Source: Sphingobacterium sp. B16(2022)
GTDB taxonomy: Bacteria > Bacteroidota > Bacteroidia > Sphingobacteriales > Sphingobacteriaceae
Length of the DNA stretch: 64,000 bases
Direction: 5' to 3'
Assembly: GCF_012030425.1 (NCBI RefSeq)
Contig: NZ_JAAUVN010000002.1
Coordinates: 744,001 to 808,000, forward strand
The notes beneath the pieces were generated by a model, which was not told the DNA's origin, did no database searches, and saw only the letters and a list, made by a program, of their open reading frames with translations. A program made the translations under genes and the position numbers. How positions within the stretch are numbered: the stretch's first letter is position 1; every line of letters begins with the position of its first letter. This document shows, one piece after another, positions 21,672 to 30,034 of the stretch.

Positions 21672-23180
21672 ATGATGAAAAAAATACTATTTAATATAAA
21701 ATTTGCTTCGATACTCGCGATAGTTTGTCTAGCAGGTTGTACAAAAGACTTTGAGAAAATTAATACGGATCCAGATGCATTACCTGATGTTCCACCTCAA
21801 AATATGTTGATCAATGTACTCCGTAATGCAGGAGAACAATTTGGCGGGGATATCGACGGTTATGGCACCTTTGCTGGTTATATTGTTAAAATTCAATATC
21901 CAGACAATATGAGTGGGTTGATTCCGACCAATAATTCTTATGGAAATCGTTGGGCTGCTTGTTATTATAACATTACGCAGATGAATGATCTTTTAAAGAA
22001 AACCGAAGAACGAGCGCAAGCATTTAAGAATGTAAGAACCATCGCACGAATTTGGCAAAACTATATGTGGTCGCATTTATTGGATGGGTGGGGAGATATT
22101 CCTTATTCTGAGGCGTTTAAAGGGATGCCAGGAGATGGGAGTTTGTTGAAACCTAAATATGATAAACAAGAAGATATTTTTCCTGCCGTGTTAGCTGATT
22201 TGAAAAAGATTGCAGATGAAATGGATAAAGGGATTGGAGAAGATATAATTGGAAATTATGATATTATCTATAATGCAGATAATAATACAGCATTAGATGT
22301 GGAGATGTTAAGATGGCAGAAATTTTGTAATTCTTTGCGTCTTCGTATGGCTATGCGTATTTCTGCGGTATCACCAGCTCTCGCCAAATCGACAATTGAA
22401 GAGATTGCTGGAAATAAAGATAAATATCCAGTTTTGGAAACTAATGCCGAAAACTGTTATTTATATTACCCAGGAACGCTACCTTATATGGAACCGTGGT
22501 ATAAATCTGGTATCAATGGGAAACGTATTGATAACTGGGGTATGTTTGACATATTTATAAATTACTTAAATGAAGTTGGAGACCCAAGAATTGCTTCAGT
22601 AGCACAGAAGACAAATGTAGGAACATATGTTGGTTATCAAAATGGATTAACAGCATCGCCTAGTCCTTTAAGGTCGGTATCATGGATCGGTGAGCATTAC
22701 ATTAACAATGCAGGAGGATATACACCATTTTATCGATCAAGTGAAACCTATTATATATTAGCGGAAGCAGCAATGCTAGGTTATAATGTTGGAATAACAG
22801 CCGAAGCGGCATATAATAAGGCGGTCATGATTTCCATGGAAGATAATGGCATTTCCGAAGCTGATGCAAAAGCTTATTTAGCAGGTAAAGGAAAGTTCAA
22901 TAATACAAAGGAGAGAATATGGTGGGATATGTGGGTCGCCCTGTTTAAGGAGAATTATGAGGGTTGGGCACTCTACAGAAGAACAGGGATTCCTTCTACA
23001 AATTATCCTTCTTTAAATTCAGTATTTAAAGGAAAACATAATGATCAACCATGGCGATTGCCTTATCCGAATAATGAATATTTATACAATAAGGTTAATA
23101 CGGAGGCTGCAGCAGCTGGAGTGGTTGACCAATCTTGGGGTAAAAGATTGTGGTGGGCAAAAGATAATGGCAAGAACTAA
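21672..23180 (+). CDS. SusD/RagB-like nutrient-binding lipoprotein
   Basis: Surface lipoprotein that caps the SusC transporter and captures its ligand. The lipoprotein signal ends at VCLAGC (Cys23). The early motif KDFEKINTDPDALPDVPPQNM is typical of the SusD-and-RagB-like-2 group (PF12771). Later segments show TPR-like helices (RTIARIWQNYMWSHLLDGWGD) and the conserved C-terminal region with RIWWDMWVALFKENYEGW. The 502-residue length fits. It is co-transcribed with the SusC gene ahead of it, and a terminator follows. Confidence 0.94.
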   Translation: MMKKILFNIKFASILAIVCLAGCTKDFEKINTDPDALPDVPPQNMLINVLRNAGEQFGGDIDGYGTFAGYIVKIQYPDNMSGLIPTNNSYGNRWAACYYNITQMNDLLKKTEERAQAFKNVRTIARIWQNYMWSHLLDGWGDIPYSEAFKGMPGDGSLLKPKYDKQEDIFPAVLADLKKIADEMDKGIGEDIIGNYDIIYNADNNTALDVEMLRWQKFCNSLRLRMAMRISAVSPALAKSTIEEIAGNKDKYPVLETNAENCYLYYPGTLPYMEPWYKSGINGKRIDNWGMFDIFINYLNEVGDPRIASVAQKTNVGTYVGYQNGLTASPSPLRSVSWIGEHYINNAGGYTPFYRSSETYYILAEAAMLGYNVGITAEAAYNKAVMISMEDNGISEADAKAYLAGKGKFNNTKERIWWDMWVALFKENYEGWALYRRTGIPSTNYPSLNSVFKGKHNDQPWRLPYPNNEYLYNKVNTEAAAAGVVDQSWGKRLWWAKDNGKN

Positions 23181-23206
23181 ATTTCATGTGTTTATGTTTA
23201 CTGAGG

Positions 23207-23236
23207 AGCGGGGTGACAGAAGTCACCTCGCTTTTC
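23207..23236 (+). terminator. Rho-independent terminator after the SusC/SusD pair
   Basis: An 11-bp stem (23207-23217 and 23222-23232) with one G-T pair and a tetraloop, followed by a T-rich tail. Confidence 0.8.
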
Positions 23237-23375
23237 TTTTTCAGTTAATTGATCTTATAGAGATCAACATAGTTTTTGGTTTGTCATCTCAAAGGACTTT
23301 TTAATCTGCTTTAATTAGAATTCCTAAATAAGAAATTGCTCTAATAGCTCCTTTGTATTAAAAAACTAATCTCAA

Positions 23376-24452
23376 TTAGTGATCTCCATAACCAACATCA
23401 TCCAGTTTACCTTTAAACACTTTAAATTGGATAATGAAATAAACAATAACCAATACAGCGGCGATAGAAAACCAGCCTAGTCCAACAGATAATCCATACT
23501 CGTGTGCGGCTACGTTTTGCACCGTTAAAGATGGGTTTACAGTATTTGTCGATGGAAGTAAGATTGGAAACATAGATGCTATAGTAGAGCCGAAACTTCC
23601 GAAGATAAATAGGGATGAAAATATAAATCCTGATAAGTCTTTTTTGAATTTTTTAATTTGAAACTGCCCAACTAGTCCGATAGAAGCAATGATCGGGAAA
23701 ATCCAAAGCCAATAATAAGTTCCAAAATTATGCAGTGAAATTGGTTTCACATAGTGCCACACAAAAGCGGATAAGATTACTAAAAATAATAAGACAAAGT
23801 TGAGCTTAAATATGACCTCTTTTAATCGCTGGCTTAAAGAGCTAGAAGTTTTTAATATAATCCAGTTAGCGCCGTGGATAGTCAGTGTAACAACTGCGAC
23901 TAGGCCTAATAGTATGGTGAACCAGTCAATGATACCTTGATGTTCTGCCAGTGGATCAAATGTTGGGTTCCAAAGTGCCAGAAAGAAATAATGTGGTTCC
24001 TGTTTAGAGACTCCATTTTCGACCATACCAAGGTTCACTCCCCGGACAACATTACCTAAAGCCGCTCCAAAGAATAAAGCAAGCAGGAGACTGGCTAAGC
24101 CAAAAGCTTTATCCCACAATGCTTCCCACATGCGGTTATGCACTTGACCTCTTAATTCTAAACTTATTGCTCGAAAGATAAGCAACCAGAGAACAAGCAT
24201 CAAGGGTAAATAGAAGCCACTGAAAGCTGAAGCATATAACGTTGGGAAGGCAAAAAATAAGACCCCTCCCGAAGCGATGAGCCATACTTCATTAGCATCC
24301 CAAAAAGGTCCGATAGAATTTGTTACTGCTTTTCTTTCTTCTTCTGTCTTCGCAAAAAAGAGATGAACAATTCCTGCTCCAAAGTCATAACCATCTAGAA
24401 TAACATAGATTCCTAGCATGACCATTAATACGATAAACCAAAATATTTCCAT
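23376..24452 (-). CDS. cydB: Cytochrome bd oxidase subunit II
   Basis: Integral membrane subunit of the quinol-oxidising terminal oxidase bd, which reduces oxygen to water without pumping protons. The sequence opens with MEIFWFIVLMVMLGIYVILDGYDFGAG, the hallmark CydB N-terminus (DGYDFGAG), followed by FWDANEVWL and REAISLELRG-like RAISLELRGQV. About eight to nine hydrophobic segments are present over 358 residues, the usual length. The start is the ATG at 24452; a TTG two codons earlier abuts the cydA stop. It directly follows cydA with a 6-base gap, so the two form one operon. No cydX-type small subunit was found nearby. Confidence 0.96.
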   Translation of the reverse strand: MEIFWFIVLMVMLGIYVILDGYDFGAGIVHLFFAKTEEERKAVTNSIGPFWDANEVWLIASGGVLFFAFPTLYASAFSGFYLPLMLVLWLLIFRAISLELRGQVHNRMWEALWDKAFGLASLLLALFFGAALGNVVRGVNLGMVENGVSKQEPHYFFLALWNPTFDPLAEHQGIIDWFTILLGLVAVVTLTIHGANWIILKTSSSLSQRLKEVIFKLNFVLLFLVILSAFVWHYVKPISLHNFGTYYWLWIFPIIASIGLVGQFQIKKFKKDLSGFIFSSLFIFGSFGSTIASMFPILLPSTNTVNPSLTVQNVAAHEYGLSVGLGWFSIAAVLVIVYFIIQFKVFKGKLDDVGYGDH

Positions 24453-24458
24453 GATCAA

Positions 24459-25796
24459 TTACGTTAAGGAGATTTGAGGCTCAGGACCTTTTCTTATTAT
24501 TTTTAACACAAGCATTAAAAATAATAATCCTAATAAAATATAAAGTCCAACAAACCCTAATAAAGTAAATAGGGCATTGCCAGAAGAAACGGTTGGAGAA
24601 ACGCCATCTACCATGCGCATCAGGTTGTATACAAGCCAGGGTTGTCTTCCTAGTTCAGCTGTATACCATCCTGCAGTATTAGCGATATAGGGGAAAGGAA
24701 TCATAAACATGATGATCCAGAGCAACCATTTTGTCTGAAATAATTTGTTTTTCCAAAGTAAAAACGTGGCCGCTACCATTATTGCAATAAAAATGGTGCC
24801 TAGGCCCGCCATGATATGATAACCATAATACAGTCCAGGTACATTGGTAGGATGTATGGATTCGTCAAATTCATTCAAACCCTTGATCTCTGCATCCCAA
24901 CGTTGATAGGTAAGAAAGCTAAGGACATTTGGAACAGCAATTTTGTTATCTAATTTTTTATTTTGCATATCTGGCTGACCAATAAGTACGATTTCTGATC
25001 CCCCTTTTTCGGTCTTAAAAATACCTTCCATAGCCGCAAAGGTGACCGGTTGATATTTGACAACATTCTTAGCAGCCATATCACCTGTTGGAAAAGCAAC
25101 TACAATAGAGGATATAACACCGAAAATGACACCAGTTTTAACGAACATTTTTCCAAATTTGCTGTGTTTATTACTCAATAAGTAAAAAGCACCTATGGAT
25201 GCTACAAAGAAAGAGCTCGTAATCAGAGAACCTGCCTGATTATGTAAATAGGAAGGCCATAGCCATGGATTATTAAAAAGCGCAGTAAAATTATTTAATA
25301 CAAATTTTCCATTTTCTAATATTTCATATCCCACCGGATACTGCATCCAGGAATGGGTTGCAATGATGAGAAAGCCGCTCGCCCAAGAACCGATAAATAC
25401 CATTAATCCAGAGAGGAAATGGAGTTTGTGTCCAAGTAACTTTTCTCCAAAAAGAAACATCCCTAGAAAGGACGATTCTAGAAAGAAGGAGAACATACCC
25501 TCCATGGCTAATGTTTGTCCGATAATGCCACCCGTTAATTCGGAAAATTTTGCCCAGTTCGTACCAAATTGAAATTCCATTGGAATACCCGTGACGACAC
25601 CCATTGTAAAGTTCAAAGCGAATATTTTCATCCAGAATTTTGCAGCATGATTGTATTCTTCAATTTTCGTTCGTAAGAATTTCCATTTGAAGTAAACGAT
25701 CATCAGGGAGAGGCCCATCGTTAATTGCGGAAACAGGTAGTGAAAGGTAATGGTGAAAGCAAACTGTAACCGATTGTAAAGAATCATGTCTTCCAT
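24459..25796 (-). CDS. cydA: Cytochrome bd oxidase subunit I
   Basis: Haem-carrying quinol-oxidising subunit of cytochrome bd. His19 (FTITFHYLFPQLTMG) is at the position of the high-spin haem ligand of CydA. The acidic pair region AMEGMFSFFLESSFLG, the ligand segment HNQAGSL and the quinol-site motif GRQPWLVYNLMRM are all present. At 445 residues it is clearly shorter than E. coli CydA (522), as expected for a form with a short Q-loop. The annotated start at 25796 (MEDMILYNRLQFAF) fits; an internal ATG at 25787 is possible. It is first in the cydAB operon, and a palindrome lies between its -7 element and start. Confidence 0.96.
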   Translation of the reverse strand: MEDMILYNRLQFAFTITFHYLFPQLTMGLSLMIVYFKWKFLRTKIEEYNHAAKFWMKIFALNFTMGVVTGIPMEFQFGTNWAKFSELTGGIIGQTLAMEGMFSFFLESSFLGMFLFGEKLLGHKLHFLSGLMVFIGSWASGFLIIATHSWMQYPVGYEILENGKFVLNNFTALFNNPWLWPSYLHNQAGSLITSSFFVASIGAFYLLSNKHSKFGKMFVKTGVIFGVISSIVVAFPTGDMAAKNVVKYQPVTFAAMEGIFKTEKGGSEIVLIGQPDMQNKKLDNKIAVPNVLSFLTYQRWDAEIKGLNEFDESIHPTNVPGLYYGYHIMAGLGTIFIAIMVAATFLLWKNKLFQTKWLLWIIMFMIPFPYIANTAGWYTAELGRQPWLVYNLMRMVDGVSPTVSSGNALFTLLGFVGLYILLGLLFLMLVLKIIRKGPEPQISLT

Positions 25797-25809
25797 ACGA
25801 CATTATATG

Positions 25810-25856
25810 AGGTTAAAATATAACCTAAATATAATTGTTTTTTATATGGGAAACAA
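25810..25856 (-). promoter_or_regulatory. cydAB promoter with adjoining palindromic operator
   Basis: On the reverse strand TTG (25856-25854) is followed after 20 bases by TATATTTA (25833-25826), close to TAnnTTTG. The palindrome AGGTTA-N5-TAACCT (25810-25826) starts right at the -7 element and lies 13-30 bases upstream of the cydA ATG. The position suits a repressor, or a site for a redox or oxygen regulator. The assignment is inference. Confidence 0.5.
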
Positions 25857-26009
25857 TAAAGTGCTTTTACTTATTTGTGATGATTTTTATAAACCATCCT
25901 GCAGATTGAGTTGGATGCGGAATGGCTATTATGATATTATGAAACACTTATTGATTTCTATTATGGCTTTATTTTAATAAAGATTTATAAAATATAAACC
26001 ACTATTAAA

Positions 26010-26060
26010 GCAACATAGTTGCATGTAAGGTTTTAATTATTATATTTGCAACATAGTTGC
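26010..26060 (+). promoter_or_regulatory. Promoter bracketed by two identical 13-bp palindromes
   Basis: The sequence GCAACATAGTTGC (5-bp arms, 3-bp centre) occurs exactly twice, at 26010-26022 and 26048-26060, 38 bases apart. Between and within them are TTG (26019-26021), 19 bases, and TATATTTG (26041-26048), a full Bacteroidota promoter. One palindrome covers the -33 element and the other begins on the last base of the -7 element. This is the layout of a repressor operator. The metal-like motif in the downstream protein suggests a Zur- or Fur-type repressor, as inference. Confidence 0.7.
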
Positions 26061-26105
26061 GTATATGGCGACTTCGAATTGTTTTACTTAAATCAAAATC
26101 TAATC

Positions 26106-26792
26106 ATGAAAATGAAATTTATCAAACGTATTACTGTACTTTTATTGGCTTCGGTGGTTTTTTTAATTGGAGTATCGTCTTGCAAAAAGGATGAACAGGT
26201 TCCTGTCGAGAAGGAAGAAATTAGGGCATCTCTACAGTTTACTGAGCTTCAGGGCACTAAAGGAGCAGGTCATGGGGATCATTTTCACGGTGTTACCACT
26301 GCTAAGGAAGGTGCTGTAATGACTGTAAACTTTGATGCCTCTGGTAACGCTTTAACAAAAGGTGCGATTAACTTAGATGCTGAGCTCGCGTACAAAATGG
26401 ATTTAAAAGTTTACGATGAAAAAGGAATAGAAATTCAAGATAATTTTGTAAAGAATCAGGCAACAGCCGGCGATTACAAGGCATTTTTAATAGGAGATAA
26501 ATTAATCGCAAATGCAAATACGGAAACAAATGGAGGTGCTATTTTTCAACCACGAGAAACTGATTATGCTGATGGAACTAAAGTTAATGGTAAATATGAG
26601 ATGACAGGTCTGAAGGCATTTTTTACGTTGGGCTCTGAAAACAAGGGAAAAACTAAAAAATTAATTTATTCCTTGCGTAAAATAGAGCCTGGGGTAAAAG
26701 CTACGATTGAACGTGTCGATTTACTTGATCCAGGCTATGCAAGCAAATTTAAAGGTGCAAACGTGCTCGAATTAAAATTTGATATTAAATAA
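26106..26792 (+). CDS. Lipoprotein with HGDHFHG histidine motif
   Basis: Exported lipoprotein of 228 residues. The signal ends at IGVSSC (Cys26) and is followed by KKDE. Residues 55-62 read GHGDHFHG, with His56, His59 and His61 placed like a metal-binding cluster. The rest is beta-rich without further recognisable motifs, with a late charged segment ENKGKTKKLIYSLRKIEPG. I chose the ATG at 26106 (MKMKFIKRITV); an in-frame TTG upstream lies inside the operator. Function is unknown: a zinc-binding role is inferred from the motif and from the operator layout. The gene is single, with its own promoter and a bidirectional terminator. Confidence 0.72.
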   Translation: MKMKFIKRITVLLLASVVFLIGVSSCKKDEQVPVEKEEIRASLQFTELQGTKGAGHGDHFHGVTTAKEGAVMTVNFDASGNALTKGAINLDAELAYKMDLKVYDEKGIEIQDNFVKNQATAGDYKAFLIGDKLIANANTETNGGAIFQPRETDYADGTKVNGKYEMTGLKAFFTLGSENKGKTKKLIYSLRKIEPGVKATIERVDLLDPGYASKFKGANVLELKFDIK

Positions 26793-26818
26793 GGTCTTTT
26801 ATTTAATCTGAAAAACGC

Positions 26819-26853
26819 AAAAGAGGTGTAACCATTTTGATTACACCTCTTTT
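26819..26853. terminator. Bidirectional terminator between lipoprotein and glycosidase genes
   Basis: A perfect 13-bp stem (26819-26831 and 26841-26853) with A-rich and T-rich ends, between convergent genes. Confidence 0.85.
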
Positions 26854-26928
26854 AAATCATATTGCGTTACTTTAAGAAGTAATTTTTCTGCTCGTAGGAT
26901 CTATGACTGTTTTAGTTCCTAAAAATCA

Positions 26929-28224
26929 TTAGCCCTGTGATTTTTCTAATAGTGAAATAGCATCAAACAATACGCCAGCTTCACCTCTAAAGGTGCCTGA
27001 TCCTTCAGGTTTATTATCCTTTGTATACCACTCATAAAAGCCTTTATTTTTTATTACCCGATCCAACATCGGTTTCATTTGTTCATATGCCTCCTTTTCG
27101 TAACCATTTTTGACCAACTGTTGTATCATACGGCCACCAAACCAGGTCCAATCCCCACCGTTTTGATATCCATATGGATACATACCTTTATTTTTGAATG
27201 AACCTGCAGGGTAAGTCGGATAGATCGTCAAGCCGATTGTAGCGGCACCGGAATCTTTCACATTTTTGACCATCTTATCTAAGGCTGTTTTTATTTGTTC
27301 CTTACTCAGTAAATTGGCTTCGATAGCAATAGCAGTACCACCATGATAGTAGATCTGATTCTCATCGAAATCTGAAGAAAATGGTGATCCGTTGATATAA
27401 ATATGGGGGATAAATTTTTGATTTTTCTCATCCCAAAGATGCTTTATTGTATTGGCAGCGATTTCATCGCGGATGGGTTTCCACTGGGATGCTTTTTCAG
27501 GAACAAGTTCCATATAGTTATCCAATGCAATTAGAAACATTGCATTATCATAAATGTCTAATGCAATATGAGAATTTTCATCTAAATGCACACCCCAATC
27601 ATGTTCCGGTTGTACATCACCCCAATCAACCGTGGTTGCACCCCAAAGTAAACCATAAGTTTTATTGTATCGTTCATTCATTAAGAACTGGAGGGCATTT
27701 TCCATTTTGTCTTTAACGATACTATTACCCACCTTGGCCGATAAGAAAGATGTATCCTGGGATGCTTTCACATATTTGTAAACAGCCTGAATCAAAGAAG
27801 TTTCCTGATCTGTTTCTACGGTATTTTTATGCCCCGCATAATCTGGAGCTAATACATTTGTTATCGTATAGTAGTCAGATGTGCCATTTTTTAAGCTCGC
27901 TTTTTTAACAAAGCCATCTGCAATATTCCCATCTGGCCCCTGTAGTTTTAGAAATATAAGCAATTGATCTTTGATTTGCTCATGAGGATGCACTTGTGTA
28001 GCTAAATTGATAAAGGTATTGTAATCTCTGATCCATACCTCTCCATATCCATCTCCAGCATTGAAACCGGATTTTATGGTATTGGTTGCCATATCTTTGA
28101 CTAGTTGAAAACTACTGTCTTTTTTCATATCGGCCTGCCAACTGTTTTGTGTTCCTTTGCTTCCACTTGGATTGCAGGAAAATAAAAGGGCAGAGGAAGC
28201 TATTGCAAAAAATAAGTTTTTCAT
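26929..28224 (-). CDS. Exported (alpha/alpha)6-type glycosidase-like lipoprotein, paralogue 1
   Basis: Lipoprotein of 431 residues with a signal ending LLFSC (Cys17). The mature part looks like a six-hairpin glycosidase: VWIRDYNTF, KNTVETDQETSLI, LLWGATTVDWGDVQPE, YHGGTAIAIE and YQNGGDWTWFGGRMIQQL. All of these are shared with the second copy at 32243-33553, so they are likely active-site or structural motifs. The acids in WIRD, VETDQET, DWGDVQP and GGDWTW are catalytic candidates. Trehalase, GH63 and GH15 share the fold, but I cannot assign a CAZy family. It is last in a probable operon with an MFS porter and an isomerase-like protein (17-base gap to the gene before it). A GntR operator controls the operon. 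Confidence 0.75.
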   Translation of the reverse strand: MKNLFFAIASSALLFSCNPSGSKGTQNSWQADMKKDSSFQLVKDMATNTIKSGFNAGDGYGEVWIRDYNTFINLATQVHPHEQIKDQLLIFLKLQGPDGNIADGFVKKASLKNGTSDYYTITNVLAPDYAGHKNTVETDQETSLIQAVYKYVKASQDTSFLSAKVGNSIVKDKMENALQFLMNERYNKTYGLLWGATTVDWGDVQPEHDWGVHLDENSHIALDIYDNAMFLIALDNYMELVPEKASQWKPIRDEIAANTIKHLWDEKNQKFIPHIYINGSPFSSDFDENQIYYHGGTAIAIEANLLSKEQIKTALDKMVKNVKDSGAATIGLTIYPTYPAGSFKNKGMYPYGYQNGGDWTWFGGRMIQQLVKNGYEKEAYEQMKPMLDRVIKNKGFYEWYTKDNKPEGSGTFRGEAGVLFDAISLLEKSQG

Positions 28225-28241
28225 ATTTTTAGATGTTTAGT

Positions 28242-29993
28242 TTAAAATTGGTTGCATTTTGAATCTTTAACGTATGATTGGATCACTTTTACCGGCTGTT
28301 TTCCAAGGTTACGAAGTGAATATGATCCTGTTGCAGCTGGAATGGCAAATGTCTCAACATAATTAAAAACTTCCCTCATACCATTTGAAGTTGTTAATTC
28401 CACAGCCTCCCCTTCAACAAGCATCAGAATATGACACTGATTTTTTGTTTCAATCGTTACCTCTTGGTCAAAGTCATAGCGTACGACATCATAAAAATGA
28501 TCTTCATGTGTAGCTAAATGAACTTTAGTTGTTTGATTATCAATTTTGTGGGAAACAGGTTTCGCAATTAACGTATCGTTGACCACTTGTCCTTTTCTTT
28601 CAAAATTAAGATTGTCAAAAGCACGGTCGATATTTAAAGGACGTGGTTTGCCATCCAAATCCGGTCTTACCCAATCATACATTTTAAAGGTGAAGTTGTA
28701 TGGAGTCGCACTAATTTCTAAAACTAAATTATCGATACCAGATGAATGCACTGTACCATGCGGTATCAAGTATAAATCATGCTTTTTAGATTCAAATTTT
28801 TGAATATATTGATCTACCTCAATGGCTTCTCCGGTTTTAAAACTATGTTCTAAAGCACTTTGAAATTTATCTTTATTGATATCGTCTTGAAAACCTAGGT
28901 ATACTTGTGCATCTCCTTTTCTGTCTACAATGTAATAGGTTTCATCTTGAGTAAAGTTTTCTCCAAATTGTGACTTTGCATACTTCGGGCTAGGGTGACA
29001 CTGTATTGATAAATTTCCTCCATCAAAGGTATCTAAGAAATTAAATCTAATTGGGAAATCTACACCAAATCTTGGTTCAGCCAAGCCTAGGACATTTTTG
29101 CTTTCAGTGAACATCAATTGATCAAATGAAATTTCCAGAAGTAGATCATTAAATTTTAATGACAAGCCATTTTCTGGAACAATCATCTCGAAGGACCAGG
29201 CGTAGTTTTTTGCACTTTGATCTATCCCTGTTAGATGATCTTTCATCCATTGTCCACCCCAAACACCAGATTCAAATGTAGGTTTTACTCTAAAATAATT
29301 GACAGACATTTGATGCAAGGTCTGTCTTAAATCAGATCCCTTTATCCAAGGTAATGTGTTGTCAGATTGCTGATCTGCCATGATTTCTATCCGAGATAGA
29401 ATTGAATTTTTGTGGCTATTTAACGCTTGCCAATCCACAAAATAATATCGTTTGTAAATCTGTTTTGGATCTTTTGAATTGCTGCATCCTAAGTTCCATG
29501 CTTTTCCAGCTCTCATGCGCTGAATTAGAACACTTTTAGGCAAATCAACATACATGATAGAAGCTTCATTATCTAAAAGAGCTGCTCCAGGTCCGTAAAA
29601 GATGATATACTCTTGGTTATTTGCGAGCATATCATGGAATTTCGCTAATTTTTCAGCGTTAAAATAAGAAGATAATGGAAGAGGGGATTTTTTTCCAAAT
29701 AAGGGATCATTTCCACCAAGATAAGGTGCTACCTGATTATTAATAATCTCTTCTGATAAAAGTGCCTCATCAATAGCGATGAAGCGTGGTTTAATGTCGT
29801 AATTTTTAAATTCTTTTGAAATCTCTCCAATGACAAATTTCCAATCTACACCAACAAAACCATCGATGATACGTATATTATTGTCGAGCAGTACACGAAC
29901 TAATTTTTGAAATGAGCTTGAGATTTCACCTGTAGCAGGGAAAGCGGGCATAATATTGTACTGGCCTATTGCTGAGTCTTTAATGGTATGCAT
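28242..29993 (-). CDS. Class I mannose-6-phosphate isomerase-like protein with kinase-like N-terminal extension
   Basis: A 583-residue protein. The C-terminal two-thirds is a cupin isomerase of the ManA type: the start motif ESGVWGGQWMKDHL lies near residue 241, the metal ligands Gln331-x-His333 (IQCHP) and Glu351 (QDETYY) are present, and a second cupin segment is LIPHGTVHSSG with His412 and His416. ManA normally interconverts mannose-6-phosphate and fructose-6-phosphate. The first 220 residues are unusual and resemble a nucleoside-kinase fold (YIIFYGPGAALLD, SVLIQRMRAGKAWNLG), but no intact P-loop GxxGxGK(S/T) is present. The degraded place may be IIDGFVGVDWK. There is no signal peptide, so it is cytoplasmic. 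It sits between an MFS porter and a glycosidase in one operon. Confidence 0.82.
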   Translation of the reverse strand: MHTIKDSAIGQYNIMPAFPATGEISSSFQKLVRVLLDNNIRIIDGFVGVDWKFVIGEISKEFKNYDIKPRFIAIDEALLSEEIINNQVAPYLGGNDPLFGKKSPLPLSSYFNAEKLAKFHDMLANNQEYIIFYGPGAALLDNEASIMYVDLPKSVLIQRMRAGKAWNLGCSNSKDPKQIYKRYYFVDWQALNSHKNSILSRIEIMADQQSDNTLPWIKGSDLRQTLHQMSVNYFRVKPTFESGVWGGQWMKDHLTGIDQSAKNYAWSFEMIVPENGLSLKFNDLLLEISFDQLMFTESKNVLGLAEPRFGVDFPIRFNFLDTFDGGNLSIQCHPSPKYAKSQFGENFTQDETYYIVDRKGDAQVYLGFQDDINKDKFQSALEHSFKTGEAIEVDQYIQKFESKKHDLYLIPHGTVHSSGIDNLVLEISATPYNFTFKMYDWVRPDLDGKPRPLNIDRAFDNLNFERKGQVVNDTLIAKPVSHKIDNQTTKVHLATHEDHFYDVVRYDFDQEVTIETKNQCHILMLVEGEAVELTTSNGMREVFNYVETFAIPAATGSYSLRNLGKQPVKVIQSYVKDSKCNQF

Positions 29994-30034
29994 ATTTAAT
30001 TATTTTATTGAAATCTGTTGAATGTATAGCTAAC

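Larger units (their letters stand above)
25797..26105. other. Divergent intergenic region between cydA and the His-motif lipoprotein
   Basis: It contains the cydA promoter with its palindrome at 25810-25826 and the promoter with twin palindromes at 26010-26060, both listed separately. A small open frame at 25786-25977 is AT-driven and lacks support. Confidence 0.5.

Noticed and set aside
25786..25977. 63-residue plus-strand frame over the cydA start and upstream region
   Set aside because: Overlaps the cydA start and its promoter on the opposite strand; composition looks like chance in AT-rich DNA.
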